Of a stretch of 64,000 bases of DNA, positions 32,305-41,169 are shown piece by piece. The stretch lies in contig CAYYPL010000008.1 of the NCBI GenBank assembly GCA_964473555.1, forward strand, positions 68,138 to 132,137, given 5' to 3'. The notes under the pieces were generated by a model that was not told where the DNA came from, ran no database searches, and worked only from the letters and a program-made list of their open reading frames with translations. Position numbers and translations under genes: made by a program. Source of the stretch: UBA11400 sp964473555. Lineage in GTDB: Bacteria > Bacteroidota > Rhodothermia > Balneolales > HLUCCA01. The stretch's first letter is position 1. Every line of letters starts with the position of its first letter.

Positions 32305-34512
32305 ATGTTATATATGTTCAATATCAAAAGATTTTCCATCTTTGCGATTTTATTTATTTCAGCTGGTCCAATTCAGGCACAGGTTGTGCCAGTGCAAGTA
32401 TCCAGTGAAGCGGATTCGCTCAAAAAGGCGACGATGCCACAAATCGAAGTAATCGGACAACAGGGCAGATTTGTCCGGATTCCAGGCTCGGCAGAACTCA
32501 TTCATGTTACACAGATCCAGAATAGTTCGCAGCTGAGTGGAAACGAAGTAATCCGAACTGTAAGTGGAGTACACGTTGTTGACGAAGAGGGACTCGGACT
32601 ACGGGCAAATATCGGGATCCGTGGTCTGGATCCGGATCGTAGTCGAACGGTCCTGGTGCTCGAAGATGGCGTTCCTGTGGCCCTGAATCCCTACGGAGAG
32701 CCCGAATTATATTATACCCCTTCCATGGACCGTATGGTCGGAATGGAAGTTCTAAAAGGCAGCGGATCTATACTTTTTGGGCCACAGACGTTCGGAGGGG
32801 TAATTAATTACCAGACCGCGAATCCTCCTGCCGTTCCGACTGCGACTGCACTTGTGCGTGGTGGACAAGGCGGACTGTTCACCGGAAAATTTGGGTATGG
32901 AACCACCTACGGCAACACCGGATTCCAGGCTACGTACGTTCGTAAACAAGGTGACAATGTGGGATTAATCCATTTTGGTATTCATGATTTCAATACAAAG
33001 GTAAAGCTTGTTCTCGCAGAAAACTCAATTCTCGGTTTCAAAGTGGGATTCTACGACGAGCAGTCTAATTCAACCTATATCGGACTCACTCAGGCTATGT
33101 ACGATTCAGGGAACTACTATTTTGAGCAAATTGCTCCGGATGATGTATTAAGTATCCGCCGGTACAGTGCATCCGCTACACTGGATCATTTTTTCAATAA
33201 CAATGTCCGCCTGAAGACCACTGCTTTTGCCTATGCAACTACCCGAAACTGGGCCCGTCAGGATTTCGATACGGTTCCGGTTGCCGGCCGTGAGTATGCC
33301 CGAATTGTAGGCGATTCATCCATTCCTTTCGGAGCACTCTATTTCAGAAACACAACAGGTAACCGTGACCGACAATTTGAGGTTATTGGTATCGAACCAA
33401 GGCTCAGTGTGAATTATATCGCCGCCGATTTGCGTAATGAACTGGATTTCGGTGTGCGATTCCTGTATGAAAAAGCGTATGAACAGTTTGTGATCGGATC
33501 GGTAAATCGTCCAACTTCAGGTCCGTTGCGCGACGACGAAATCCGCTCGGGCCAGGCTTTTAGTGCGTATGTGCAGAATCGTTTGTATGTATCGGATGAT
33601 TTCACGGTTACCCCAGGTCTGCGATTGGAATATTTCCAGTATGATCGTGAGATCTATCGAATGGGAAATCAAGAAATGAATACCAAAACATCCGGCGAAA
33701 TTACCGAATTCATTCCAGGGGTAGGATTCAATTATAAAATCAGTGAAAGTGGATCGATTTATGCTGGTGTGCACCGCGGTTTTGGCCCCCCTAGAACCAA
33801 AGATGCTATCTCGTCTTCAGGTGTGGCCGAAGATCTGGATGCAGAGCGAAGCTGGAACTATGAGTTAGGTGCCCGAACCCGTCTGCACGAGTCGGTTGGG
33901 TGGGATGTTACGGTGTACTTTATGGATTTCTCCAACCAGATTATACCAGTGAGTGAGTCCTCTGGTGGACTTGGAACGGGCCTTACAGGTCTTGTAAATG
34001 GTGGAGAAACTCGTCATTGGGGTGTGGAGTCAAAACTGAATGTGGATCTGGGTCAGCTTTTCGAAATCAAGACCGGACTTCTGTTTCGCACCGCTGCCAC
34101 CTTCGCCAGTTCTGAGTTCGGCAATGACCGGTTTGTCGCCTCAGGTGGACAACAGGTCAATGTGAAAGGGAATGCTTTACCCTATGCTCCCGATTTCATG
34201 GTCAACTCCAGGCTGGATGCCACGTTTACATTCGGACTGACACTGGGACTTGAGCTGAATCATGTTGCCCGACAATACACCGATTTACTGAATACGATAC
34301 AGGCTTCATCAAATGGTCGAACCGGTTTGTTACCATCCTATACCGTTATCAATGGTGTAATTGGGTATAATATCCCGGGATATGAGTCAGCAAGTCTGAA
34401 TCTGAGTATCAAAAATCTGACAGATGAGCGATATATGGCGACGCGTCGTCCGCAGGGAATTCGACCGGGTCTTGCACGATTCGTGAGTGCCGGATTCGAC
34501 CTGAAATTCTGA
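32305..34512 (+). CDS. TonB-dependent outer-membrane receptor, FecA-like
   Basis: 735 residues. A signal peptide ends GPIQAQ, a TonB-box-like IEVIG follows near residue 48, then a plug domain (SGNEVIRTVSGVHVVDEEGLG, IGIRGLDPDRSRTVLVLEDG, GSGSILFGPQTFGGVINYQT) and a large beta barrel ending FVSAGFDLKF. Late marks such as NLTDERYMATRRPQGIRPG are typical of Fe(III)-dicitrate/siderophore receptors. No FecI/FecR pair is next to it. Position opposite hemG suggests iron or haem uptake tied to haem demand (inference). ATG 32314 is an alternative start. Confidence 0.92.
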   Translation: MLYMFNIKRFSIFAILFISAGPIQAQVVPVQVSSEADSLKKATMPQIEVIGQQGRFVRIPGSAELIHVTQIQNSSQLSGNEVIRTVSGVHVVDEEGLGLRANIGIRGLDPDRSRTVLVLEDGVPVALNPYGEPELYYTPSMDRMVGMEVLKGSGSILFGPQTFGGVINYQTANPPAVPTATALVRGGQGGLFTGKFGYGTTYGNTGFQATYVRKQGDNVGLIHFGIHDFNTKVKLVLAENSILGFKVGFYDEQSNSTYIGLTQAMYDSGNYYFEQIAPDDVLSIRRYSASATLDHFFNNNVRLKTTAFAYATTRNWARQDFDTVPVAGREYARIVGDSSIPFGALYFRNTTGNRDRQFEVIGIEPRLSVNYIAADLRNELDFGVRFLYEKAYEQFVIGSVNRPTSGPLRDDEIRSGQAFSAYVQNRLYVSDDFTVTPGLRLEYFQYDREIYRMGNQEMNTKTSGEITEFIPGVGFNYKISESGSIYAGVHRGFGPPRTKDAISSSGVAEDLDAERSWNYELGARTRLHESVGWDVTVYFMDFSNQIIPVSESSGGLGTGLTGLVNGGETRHWGVESKLNVDLGQLFEIKTGLLFRTAATFASSEFGNDRFVASGGQQVNVKGNALPYAPDFMVNSRLDATFTFGLTLGLELNHVARQYTDLLNTIQASSNGRTGLLPSYTVINGVIGYNIPGYESASLNLSIKNLTDERYMATRRPQGIRPGLARFVSAGFDLKF

Positions 34513-34603
34513 CCTGCTTTCATGGCTACACCTTTGAATGCATCGCTGGTGGGATTGATCTGTCCGGCGATGTTCGTTTATAGAATCCGGTCACAGAAAG
34601 TGC

Positions 34604-34611
34604 TATCTTTG
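34604..34611 (+). promoter_or_regulatory. TAnnTTTG -7 box before the AhpD-like gene
   Basis: TATCTTTG, 42 bases before ATG 34653, in almost the same sequence setting as the box at 2419. No -33 box is convincing. Confidence 0.5.
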
Positions 34612-34652
34612 TGTATTCAACCATCTGTATCCACTTCAGACTTAGTGATTAT

Positions 34653-35009
34653 ATGACCGATAAAAACCGACTTGAACTGTTTCGTGAAAAACGGGCCAAA
34701 ATGAACGATAAAATCTTTGCACTGGACCATCTGGGAGTTAAAAGGTTTTTTAATCTGGACAGTAACACCTATCGGGACGGGGCATTGGATGGAAAAACCA
34801 AGGAGCTTTTGGGATTGGTGGCATCTGCGGTGCTCCGTTGCAACGATTGCATTGATTATCACCTCGAGCAGTGCTACAAACAGGGATACAGCAAGGAAGA
34901 AATGATTGATGCGATGAATGTAGCCCTGATAGTAGGTGGAAGTATTGTAATTCCACACTTTCGCCATGCCGTTGAGACCATTGAATTTCTCGAAGCCGAA
35001 GGGCGTTAG
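34653..35009 (+). CDS. Carboxymuconolactone decarboxylase/AhpD-family protein
   Basis: 118 residues from ATG 34653; an in-frame GTG at 34611 overlaps the promoter box and is unlikely. The redox motif Cys-x2-Cys with a following His is present in VLRCNDCIDYHLEQ, as in AhpD-type peroxidase reductants. The helical core (GKTKELLGLVASAV, GYSKEEMIDAMNVALIVGGS) fits the family. It probably acts as a small disulfide-based antioxidant protein in the cytoplasm. It stands alone, converging on the Omp85 gene. Confidence 0.88.
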   Translation: MTDKNRLELFREKRAKMNDKIFALDHLGVKRFFNLDSNTYRDGALDGKTKELLGLVASAVLRCNDCIDYHLEQCYKQGYSKEEMIDAMNVALIVGGSIVIPHFRHAVETIEFLEAEGR

Positions 35010-35021
35010 TCTGTCAAGCAA

Positions 35022-36206
35022 TCAGAATGTATATCCAATGCCCAGGTAAAACCGGATCAGTTCATCGGAGAATCCAAGGTCCCCCCGTACGATAAAATCG
35101 TTGGTGAAAATGGACATTGCGCCACCGAGTCCGATGGTACGCTTGTGGTCGTTGAAGAAGTCACTCACAATCTTGTCGTGGGTGAACACACGTCCACCAT
35201 CGGTAAATAGTTGTCCACCCAACCGGAATCCCAATTCGGGATACTGTATCAACCAGGTCCTTAGTTCCGCCGTATAGTACAGGGAAGCATCTGCGATAAA
35301 TCTTCCTTCCGCATAGCCACGCAGGGAGAATTCACCCCCAGCCTGAGGCAGACGCCAGAACGGAGTTTGTCCACCCGCCTGATGCCAGCCAAGTTTTACA
35401 GCTGCTGTGACAGGGAACAACCAGATTTGCCGGGTTGCATACTGGGATGCCTGAAACTGTACTTGCCAGGAGGAGTTGTCGAGGAGCAATCCGGGAGCAA
35501 CTCGTACTTCGATCCGAGCCGTATTTCCCCGGGAAGGGGCAAATTCATCATCGCGGTTTTCCCACACGAGTCCGGTTCCGGTTTCCCAAACCCAGAGCCC
35601 GTCAAGGAACTCAGGCTGATCCTGAAAAAGTTGATTGGTTTGCGAACCTGACTGGGGAGATTCCATAGAAAGATTCGAAACCAGCACCCAATCCAGCTTT
35701 CCGGTTATGGAATTGGATTTCCAAATGGGTTTTCTGGCGTATAATTCAACGAGTCCGAAGTAGGTTTCATAAAAATAGTATCCCTCGTTCCATAGGGATT
35801 TGTCGAACGCCGAGTTGTTGCCGAATCCAAAGTAAGTCGCCTCGCGGATTCGACCGATACTCAGATTGGATTTTGAGCGTATGTCTTGTCCGAACGATTG
35901 TACCTGCTCATACTGAAGTGACACAGAAAAGAGCCCTTTGGTGGTGGCCAGTGCCGATCCTGCGAATTGATTTCGAAATGGAGAGAGTCCATCCTGGTAA
36001 TGGTATCTGGAGAACACGCCACCTGCAAGCAACCCCACATCCGAGGAGTACCCCAATGCGGGTAAAAACCCGATTTTAACCGAATCTTTAGGTGCATCAA
36101 GGGCACGTTGCGCCTTGGTTTGGGCTATTCCCATCCAGGCAGTCAGCAAAGTGATACTGGTTGTTAGTGCTACTGCCCTAATGAATGACGATCTGGATGT
36201 TCGCAA
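35022..36206 (-). CDS. Omp85-type (BamA/TamA C-terminal barrel) outer-membrane protein
   Basis: 394 residues with a signal peptide ending TKAQ or IAQT. There is no POTRA domain; the protein is a barrel only, with the typical sequence FSLRGYAEGRFIADASLYYTAELRT, where RGY stands for the RGF/Y motif of loop 6, and a C-terminal FYLGIGYTF ending in Phe. It belongs with the surface-antigen (D15/Omp85) barrels that lack POTRA domains. Function of this short form is unknown; possible roles are protein or lipid passage in the outer membrane. Confidence 0.82.
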   Translation of the reverse strand: MRTSRSSFIRAVALTTSITLLTAWMGIAQTKAQRALDAPKDSVKIGFLPALGYSSDVGLLAGGVFSRYHYQDGLSPFRNQFAGSALATTKGLFSVSLQYEQVQSFGQDIRSKSNLSIGRIREATYFGFGNNSAFDKSLWNEGYYFYETYFGLVELYARKPIWKSNSITGKLDWVLVSNLSMESPQSGSQTNQLFQDQPEFLDGLWVWETGTGLVWENRDDEFAPSRGNTARIEVRVAPGLLLDNSSWQVQFQASQYATRQIWLFPVTAAVKLGWHQAGGQTPFWRLPQAGGEFSLRGYAEGRFIADASLYYTAELRTWLIQYPELGFRLGGQLFTDGGRVFTHDKIVSDFFNDHKRTIGLGGAMSIFTNDFIVRGDLGFSDELIRFYLGIGYTF

Positions 36207-36365
36207 GGAGGATACACGATTGGTTATGGATGAAGTGGAGCAAATTTAACCCAAAACGGCGTTAAATATTACTTAAATTAGCGAGTCTGTACCAAAGTTG
36301 GAGCATCAACTTGAGGCTTTCATCTTGCAGACGCTAACGCCACCATTCAAGACGCGGTATACCAC

Positions 36366-38807
36366 TTGAAGATTTTTCCCGAAAATACCATCGAAAAACT
36401 TGGCCTTTCGGCTATTATCGAGGCTACGCTCGAGAAAGTGCATGGAACGGTTTCACGAGAACTCATCGAAGCACTGGCACCGGTTTCCGATCGTGATGCA
36501 GTAGAGTCTGCTCTGGACAGGACTTCCGAGGCGATGAGATTGATGCGAAGTGGTGAGCCCTTGCCCATTGGGGAAATGTCGGATGTGCGTAGTGCCCTGA
36601 ATCGGGCACGTCCGGAGGGTAGTTTGCTGGACCCGACCTCGTTGTTGCAAATCGGACAGTTACTGGTGATGTCGCGTCGCGTAAAACAGTATTTCGATCA
36701 ACGCAACGAATGGTATCCGAACTGGGCGCAATTATGCCAGACGATTCGTCCGTTAAAGTCGCTTGAAGAGGCTGTTTTCCTGGTATTGACCGAGCAGGGA
36801 GCGATTCGGGACACAGCCTCACCTGAATTGCAGACAATCAGGCGTAATCTGAGTTCTCGAAAAAACGATCTGCGCAGCACCCTCAACAGAATTCTCAGGC
36901 AGGCTTCTAAGGACGGCTATCTCAGTGAACAAGAGCCGACAATCCGTAGTGGGCGTATGGTGTTGGCCGTGAAGGCCGAACATAAGCGAAAAGTCTCGGG
37001 ATTTGTGCACGATGAGTCGGCTACGGGACAGACTGTGTATCTAGAGCCAGTTGAAGCGCTGCACATCAACAACGATATCCGTCAGTTGGAGAATGAAGAA
37101 GCACGGGAAATTGAGCGGATCTTGCGGATCCTTACGGGTAAAGTCCGCCTGGAATTGGATGCGATCAGGGTGAATGTACATAATCTGGCCCAAATTGATG
37201 CCGGTTTTGCTATTGCCCGCTTGTCGATAGACCTGGATGGGGTGATTCCGGAGTTATCGGAGAGGGTGGCCGGTAGCGATGGTAGTATAAACGGGGAGCG
37301 TCGCCCGGTGCATGTTGTGCGTGGTTTCAATCCGCATCTGCTACTGAAAGCGGTGCGTGAATCAAACAGGGCCGCCATCGTGCCGCTGGATCTGACTCTG
37401 GAGTCGAATGAACGCTGCCTGGTGATAACGGGTCCGAATGCCGGGGGCAAGTCTGTTGCGCTCAAGACACTGGGACTGCTTTCGTTGATGGTGCAGTGCG
37501 GCTACGCTGTTCCTGTGCGCGAAGGGTCAAGGATTCCGGTGTTTGGTTCGATGTTTGTGGATATGGGTGATGAGCAGTCGATCGAGAATGATCTGAGTAC
37601 GTTCTCATCGAGACTAACCTGGATGCGCAAAACGGCGATTCAGGCGGGTAAAGACTCGTTGGTGTTGATCGATGAAGCTGGAACGGGAACGGATCCCGAG
37701 GAGGGTGTGGCGTTGTATCAGTCGTTGATCGAGCAATTGATCGAGCAGGGATCGCTGTGTGTGGTGACCACGCACCATGGGAACCTTAAAGTATTTGCGC
37801 ATAATCATCCCGAGGCGGTAAATGCCTCGATGGAATTTGATCAGGCCACGTTGTCGCCGACCTACCGATTTCGAAAGGGACTACCGGGCAGTAGTTATGC
37901 CTTTGAAATCGCCCAGCGTATTGGGGTTCCGACTCAGGTTCTCTCACGTGCACGGAATTTGATCGGAGACTCACGTAATCGACTTGAGCAGCTCATCGCA
38001 TCGATAGAGAAGGAATCGCAGCATACGGAAACGGTCCGCGTGCAGGCAGAGAACAGGCTCTCTGAGGCCAACAAACTGATCGCGGGATATCAGGAAAAGC
38101 TTGAACATTTGACCCGCGAGCGCGATAAGATCCGTGAAAAGGCGCTCATTGAAGCCCGGGAGATCATGCAGGGAGCGAATAAGCGCATTGAAGACGCGGT
38201 TCGGCGTATTGTCGAAGACAAAGCTGGCAAGCAGGACATCAAGCAGATGCGCAAGGAGGTGGATCTGGCCCAGAATCAGATCCAAGTGGAACTGGAGAAG
38301 GTAACCGAGAAAAAAGCTCCCAAAGCCCTTGGAACTCCACCCGCTGTGGGCGATACGGTGAGAATGATCGACGGCAGTACAACGGGGGAGCTGGTGGAGG
38401 TGAACGGGAACCAGGCCATCGTGCTGGCATCGGGACTCCGACTCAAAACCAAGTACAAAAACCTCGTTAAGGTGCAGACTCCGGCCAGTAAAAAGAAAGA
38501 TCGTGGTGGAGTGGTGATCTTATCATCGGGTGATGATCGCGATGATGGTATCATACGCGTGGTTTCTTCGACACTTGACCTTCGGGGCAAACGAGGAAAT
38601 GAAGCAATCCAGGAGCTGACCCATTTTTTGGATAGGGTGGTGATGTCGGGATTGTCACAGGCTGAAATCATCCACGGAAAAGGGGATGGCATTTTAAGGA
38701 AGCTGGTGCACGAACATTTGCAAGGTCGAAGGGAAATCAAAACATTTAATCTGGCGCCCTGGGAACAAGGTGGACCCGGTTGTACCCTGGTTACATTAAA
38801 AGGATAG
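36366..38807 (+). CDS. mutS2: MutS2 ATPase with C-terminal Smr domain
   Basis: 813 residues from TTG 36366; the first residues KIFPENTIEKLGLSAIIE match the usual N-terminus and no ATG is available. Core domains are followed by the ABC-type ATPase: Walker A GPNAGGKSVALKTLG near residue 358, Walker B DSLVLIDEAGTGTDPEEG near 436, then a long coiled coil (about 545-660), a KOW-like patch (GDTVRMIDGSTTGELVEV), and the Smr domain LDLRGKRGNEAI..., with HGKGDGILR. MutS2 acts on branched DNA or, as RqcU, rescues collided ribosomes. Apparently unlinked to its neighbours except the TauE gene 4 bases downstream. Confidence 0.96.
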   Translation: MKIFPENTIEKLGLSAIIEATLEKVHGTVSRELIEALAPVSDRDAVESALDRTSEAMRLMRSGEPLPIGEMSDVRSALNRARPEGSLLDPTSLLQIGQLLVMSRRVKQYFDQRNEWYPNWAQLCQTIRPLKSLEEAVFLVLTEQGAIRDTASPELQTIRRNLSSRKNDLRSTLNRILRQASKDGYLSEQEPTIRSGRMVLAVKAEHKRKVSGFVHDESATGQTVYLEPVEALHINNDIRQLENEEAREIERILRILTGKVRLELDAIRVNVHNLAQIDAGFAIARLSIDLDGVIPELSERVAGSDGSINGERRPVHVVRGFNPHLLLKAVRESNRAAIVPLDLTLESNERCLVITGPNAGGKSVALKTLGLLSLMVQCGYAVPVREGSRIPVFGSMFVDMGDEQSIENDLSTFSSRLTWMRKTAIQAGKDSLVLIDEAGTGTDPEEGVALYQSLIEQLIEQGSLCVVTTHHGNLKVFAHNHPEAVNASMEFDQATLSPTYRFRKGLPGSSYAFEIAQRIGVPTQVLSRARNLIGDSRNRLEQLIASIEKESQHTETVRVQAENRLSEANKLIAGYQEKLEHLTRERDKIREKALIEAREIMQGANKRIEDAVRRIVEDKAGKQDIKQMRKEVDLAQNQIQVELEKVTEKKAPKALGTPPAVGDTVRMIDGSTTGELVEVNGNQAIVLASGLRLKTKYKNLVKVQTPASKKKDRGGVVILSSGDDRDDGIIRVVSSTLDLRGKRGNEAIQELTHFLDRVVMSGLSQAEIIHGKGDGILRKLVHEHLQGRREIKTFNLAPWEQGGPGCTLVTLKG

Positions 38808-38811
38808 GTAT

Positions 38812-39681
38812 ATGCTGATTGTTATTCTGATCCTGGTAGGACTCTTTGCAGGAACCATGTCGGGCCTTCTCGGTATAGGTGGTGGCACGATCTTTACTCC
38901 GGTACTTTTCTATTTGTTTGATCGGGGCGGAGTGAATAATCCGGAGCTATGGACCATAGGCACCTCATTGTTTTGTACCTTCACGGCTACTGCAGGTGGA
39001 ACCTTGAAACAGATTCAACAGAAAAGTGCTTTCCTTCGTGAGAGTGCCTTTGTGGGAATCATCGGGATTCTTGGTACTACGCTGGGGAAGCTGGTAGCAA
39101 CGTCTGAATGGTATTCCAGAGATGAATTTTTGGTCCTGATTGGGGTAGTTTTACTCTACACAGGAATAAACTTTCTGCTCAACAGCTATAAAACCCGAAA
39201 GCAGGTCACTGAAGTCGGGATTGAGCGTCCGTTGGAGCCCGTACATACCGCAGTAACCGGAACAGCCGGTGGATTTCTGGCTGCGATCTCAGGACTTGGA
39301 GGCGGAATCATTATGGTTCCTGTTATGAATCTAGTGTTTAAATACACCCTAAAAAAGGCAGTCAGTGTTGCCCAGTTTGCCATTGTGGTCATATCCATTG
39401 CGGGATTTAGTCAATACATGCTGCGATCACCTGGCACGGATCTGGCCACAACAGGGACTGACATGCTGAACTCCCTGGCGGCAACATGGGTCACTATTTC
39501 ACCTTACACCGTTGGATATGTGGACTTTGGCGTGAGTTTTCCGATGGTTATCGGGTCTTTTTTTGGGGGGATGATCGGTGTTTGGTTACATAGCAGAATC
39601 AACACCAGCTTCATCAAATTCATTTTTGGCATCCTTGTTGTTGTAGCCTCTGTCCGTATGCTGGCCGAGTTATGGATGTAA
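38812..39681 (+). CDS. TauE/SafE-family membrane permease
   Basis: 289 residues, about eight membrane helices. The two family repeats are visible as GTMSGLLGIGGGTIFTPVL near the N-terminus and GGFLAAISGLGGGIIMVPVM in the middle. Members export sulfite, sulfoacetate or related organic anions. A charged linker (YKTRKQVTEVGIERP) joins the halves. It begins four bases after mutS2 stops, so the two are co-transcribed, although no functional link is apparent. Confidence 0.93.
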   Translation: MLIVILILVGLFAGTMSGLLGIGGGTIFTPVLFYLFDRGGVNNPELWTIGTSLFCTFTATAGGTLKQIQQKSAFLRESAFVGIIGILGTTLGKLVATSEWYSRDEFLVLIGVVLLYTGINFLLNSYKTRKQVTEVGIERPLEPVHTAVTGTAGGFLAAISGLGGGIIMVPVMNLVFKYTLKKAVSVAQFAIVVISIAGFSQYMLRSPGTDLATTGTDMLNSLAATWVTISPYTVGYVDFGVSFPMVIGSFFGGMIGVWLHSRINTSFIKFIFGILVVVASVRMLAELWM

Positions 39682-39722
39682 CAATTATTCAGATCTAAGT
39701 ACGCTAGATTTTTAGTAAATTC

Positions 39723-40271
39723 ATGGACTATATGAATGAAGCAAATCAGGACACCATTATCGCTCAGGACAAGGTCTGGAGGGCGTTTTACACCAAGCCA
39801 AGGCATGAGCTAAAAATAGCGTCCAGGCTGGTAGATGCGGGCATACGTACGTACTGTCCGGTGATAAAAACCAAAGTCCGGTGGAGTGATCGGTGGAAGA
39901 AAGTCTCAAAACCTGCATTACCGGGTTATGTATTTGCCCAGGTCGATGAGCCTGAACGCATCCAGGTACTCCAGGATGACTCCATATTGCGAAGTGTGAT
40001 GTGGAACAAAAAGCTCGTCGAAATCACTCCCGCTGAAATTGATCTGATGATGTTGGTGCTCGATGACGCAGAAAAAGTCGAATTGGATGATCTATCGGAA
40101 GGTGATCGGGTTGAAATTTCGCGTGGTAGCATGGTCGGAATGCAGGGTGTAGTTTTGCAGGTATCCAACAAAACGGTCAGATTACGCATTGACTCGATCC
40201 AGTGCGACATGCTCGTACAGGTTTCAATCGCGAAAATCGGGAAAATAAAAGAACAGACAAATCAGGTCTAA
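39723..40271 (+). CDS. UpxY-family (NusG-like) transcription antiterminator
   Basis: 182 residues. The NGN domain starts with VWRAFYTKPRHELKIASRL and continues through TYCPVIKTKVRWSDRWKKV and ALPGYVFAQVDE. A KOW domain follows with SEGDRVEISRGSMVGMQGVVL. This is the specialised NusG paralogue that leads surface-polysaccharide operons in Bacteroidota and lets polymerase read through the long locus. ATG 39732 is an alternative start. The 212-base gap behind it carries twin dyads (40306-40349), where leader-specific control could occur. Confidence 0.93.
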   Translation: MDYMNEANQDTIIAQDKVWRAFYTKPRHELKIASRLVDAGIRTYCPVIKTKVRWSDRWKKVSKPALPGYVFAQVDEPERIQVLQDDSILRSVMWNKKLVEITPAEIDLMMLVLDDAEKVELDDLSEGDRVEISRGSMVGMQGVVLQVSNKTVRLRIDSIQCDMLVQVSIAKIGKIKEQTNQV

Positions 40272-40305
40272 AACGATAAACCTGGTTTACTGAAATGGAT
40301 AAAAT

Positions 40306-40349
40306 GAGTAAATTTACTACTCATTCTTGTGAGTCAATCTGTGACTCAC
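40306..40349. promoter_or_regulatory. Twin TGAGT-N9-ACTCA dyads
   Basis: Two 19-bp dyads, TGAGTAAATTTACTACTCA (40306-40324) and TGAGTCAATCTGTGACTCA (40331-40349), have centres exactly 25 bp apart. Each has additional inner or outer pairing (AGTAAATTTACT; GTGAGTCA-N5-TGACTCAC). They lie between upxY and the winged-helix gene. Either a dimeric DNA-binding protein uses them as operators, perhaps the winged-helix protein next door, or they form RNA hairpins in the polysaccharide leader. Confidence 0.6.
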
Positions 40350-40483
40350 GTTGGCGAAGCTGTGAAAAGTCGTCCTTTTCTGAAATGATTTCTGAGTATT
40401 TACCTCTCTTTACTAGCTGGATAACGTAATTTGGACGTTCACATCTGGAGCATGTCGTGATCTGTTAAGACTTCCCTGTAGCC

Positions 40484-41011
40484 ATGTTAGACGTATTGAT
40501 CAGTAACAAAACCCGGGTTAAACTCTTGCTCAGATTCTTTTTGAATCCTAAGCAGAAAGCGTATCTGCGTGGACTCGAGAAAGAGTTTCAGGACAGTACG
40601 AACTCGATCAGACTTGAGTTGAACAGGTTTGAGGAAGCAGGATTGATTGAGTCTTTCAGGGAAGGTAACAAGAAGATGTACCGAGTAAATGCAGCTTACC
40701 CGCTCTATGGCGACCTGCATAATCTGGCGATGAAACACTTTGGAGTAGACCAGATTCTGGATCAAATCGTCTCCAAGTTAGGTTCATTAAAGTATGTGTA
40801 TTTGACAGGAGATCTGGCAGCGGGTCGGGATTCGGATCTCCTGGACATCGCAATAGTCGGTGATCACATTGATCGGGAGTATCTGGCAACATTGACTGAA
40901 AAGACGGAAGTCCTGATTAACAGGAAAATCAGAACGGTTGTTTTTGGGTCCAGTGAACTTGACCGGATACCCAAGGAAAGGCTGTTGATTTTTGAAGAAG
41001 TCACTTCATGA
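40484..41011 (+). CDS. Winged-helix regulator with degenerate nucleotidyltransferase domain
   Basis: 175 residues. The first 75 form a winged helix-turn-helix of ArsR/MarR-like type (LLLRFFLNPKQKAYLRGLEKEF..., SIRLELNRFEEAGLIESFREGNKKMYRVN). The rest resembles the minimal nucleotidyltransferase fold; the loop reads TGDLAAGRDSDLLDIAIVG, where the usual GS is GD, so transferase activity is doubtful while the acidic SD..D pattern remains. Such fusions occur at the head of surface-polysaccharide loci and probably act as regulators. Twin dyads 135 bases upstream are candidate binding sites. Confidence 0.75.
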   Translation: MLDVLISNKTRVKLLLRFFLNPKQKAYLRGLEKEFQDSTNSIRLELNRFEEAGLIESFREGNKKMYRVNAAYPLYGDLHNLAMKHFGVDQILDQIVSKLGSLKYVYLTGDLAAGRDSDLLDIAIVGDHIDREYLATLTEKTEVLINRKIRTVVFGSSELDRIPKERLLIFEEVTS

Positions 41012-41101
41012 TGCCAGGTTCATACCAAGAAAGTCAACCATTTGGCAAAACATAGTGAAACTAACTGGTGATTTCAGTAATTTTACGACCTGCATCTCGT
41101 T

Positions 41102-41109
41102 ATTTTTGC
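41102..41109 (+). promoter_or_regulatory. TAnnTTTG box before the export gene
   Basis: TATTTTTG lies 61 bases before ATG 41170. It fits the -7 consensus, but the run of T makes this weak evidence and no -33 box is clear. Confidence 0.3.
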
Positions 41110-41169
41110 AACAGCAGTTGGCGCTGGCTGTCAACATCCGTTTTAATTTTCAGAGAACAATTCTCCATC

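Noticed and set aside
34541..34572. Hairpin CATCGCTGG/CCGGCGATG after the TonB receptor as a terminator
   Set aside because: One mismatch, a 14-base loop and no T tract; too weak to call.
38884..38902. TGGCACGATCTTTACTCC as a further sigma-54 promoter
   Set aside because: The -12 half is TTAC rather than TTGC and it lies inside the TauE/SafE coding region.
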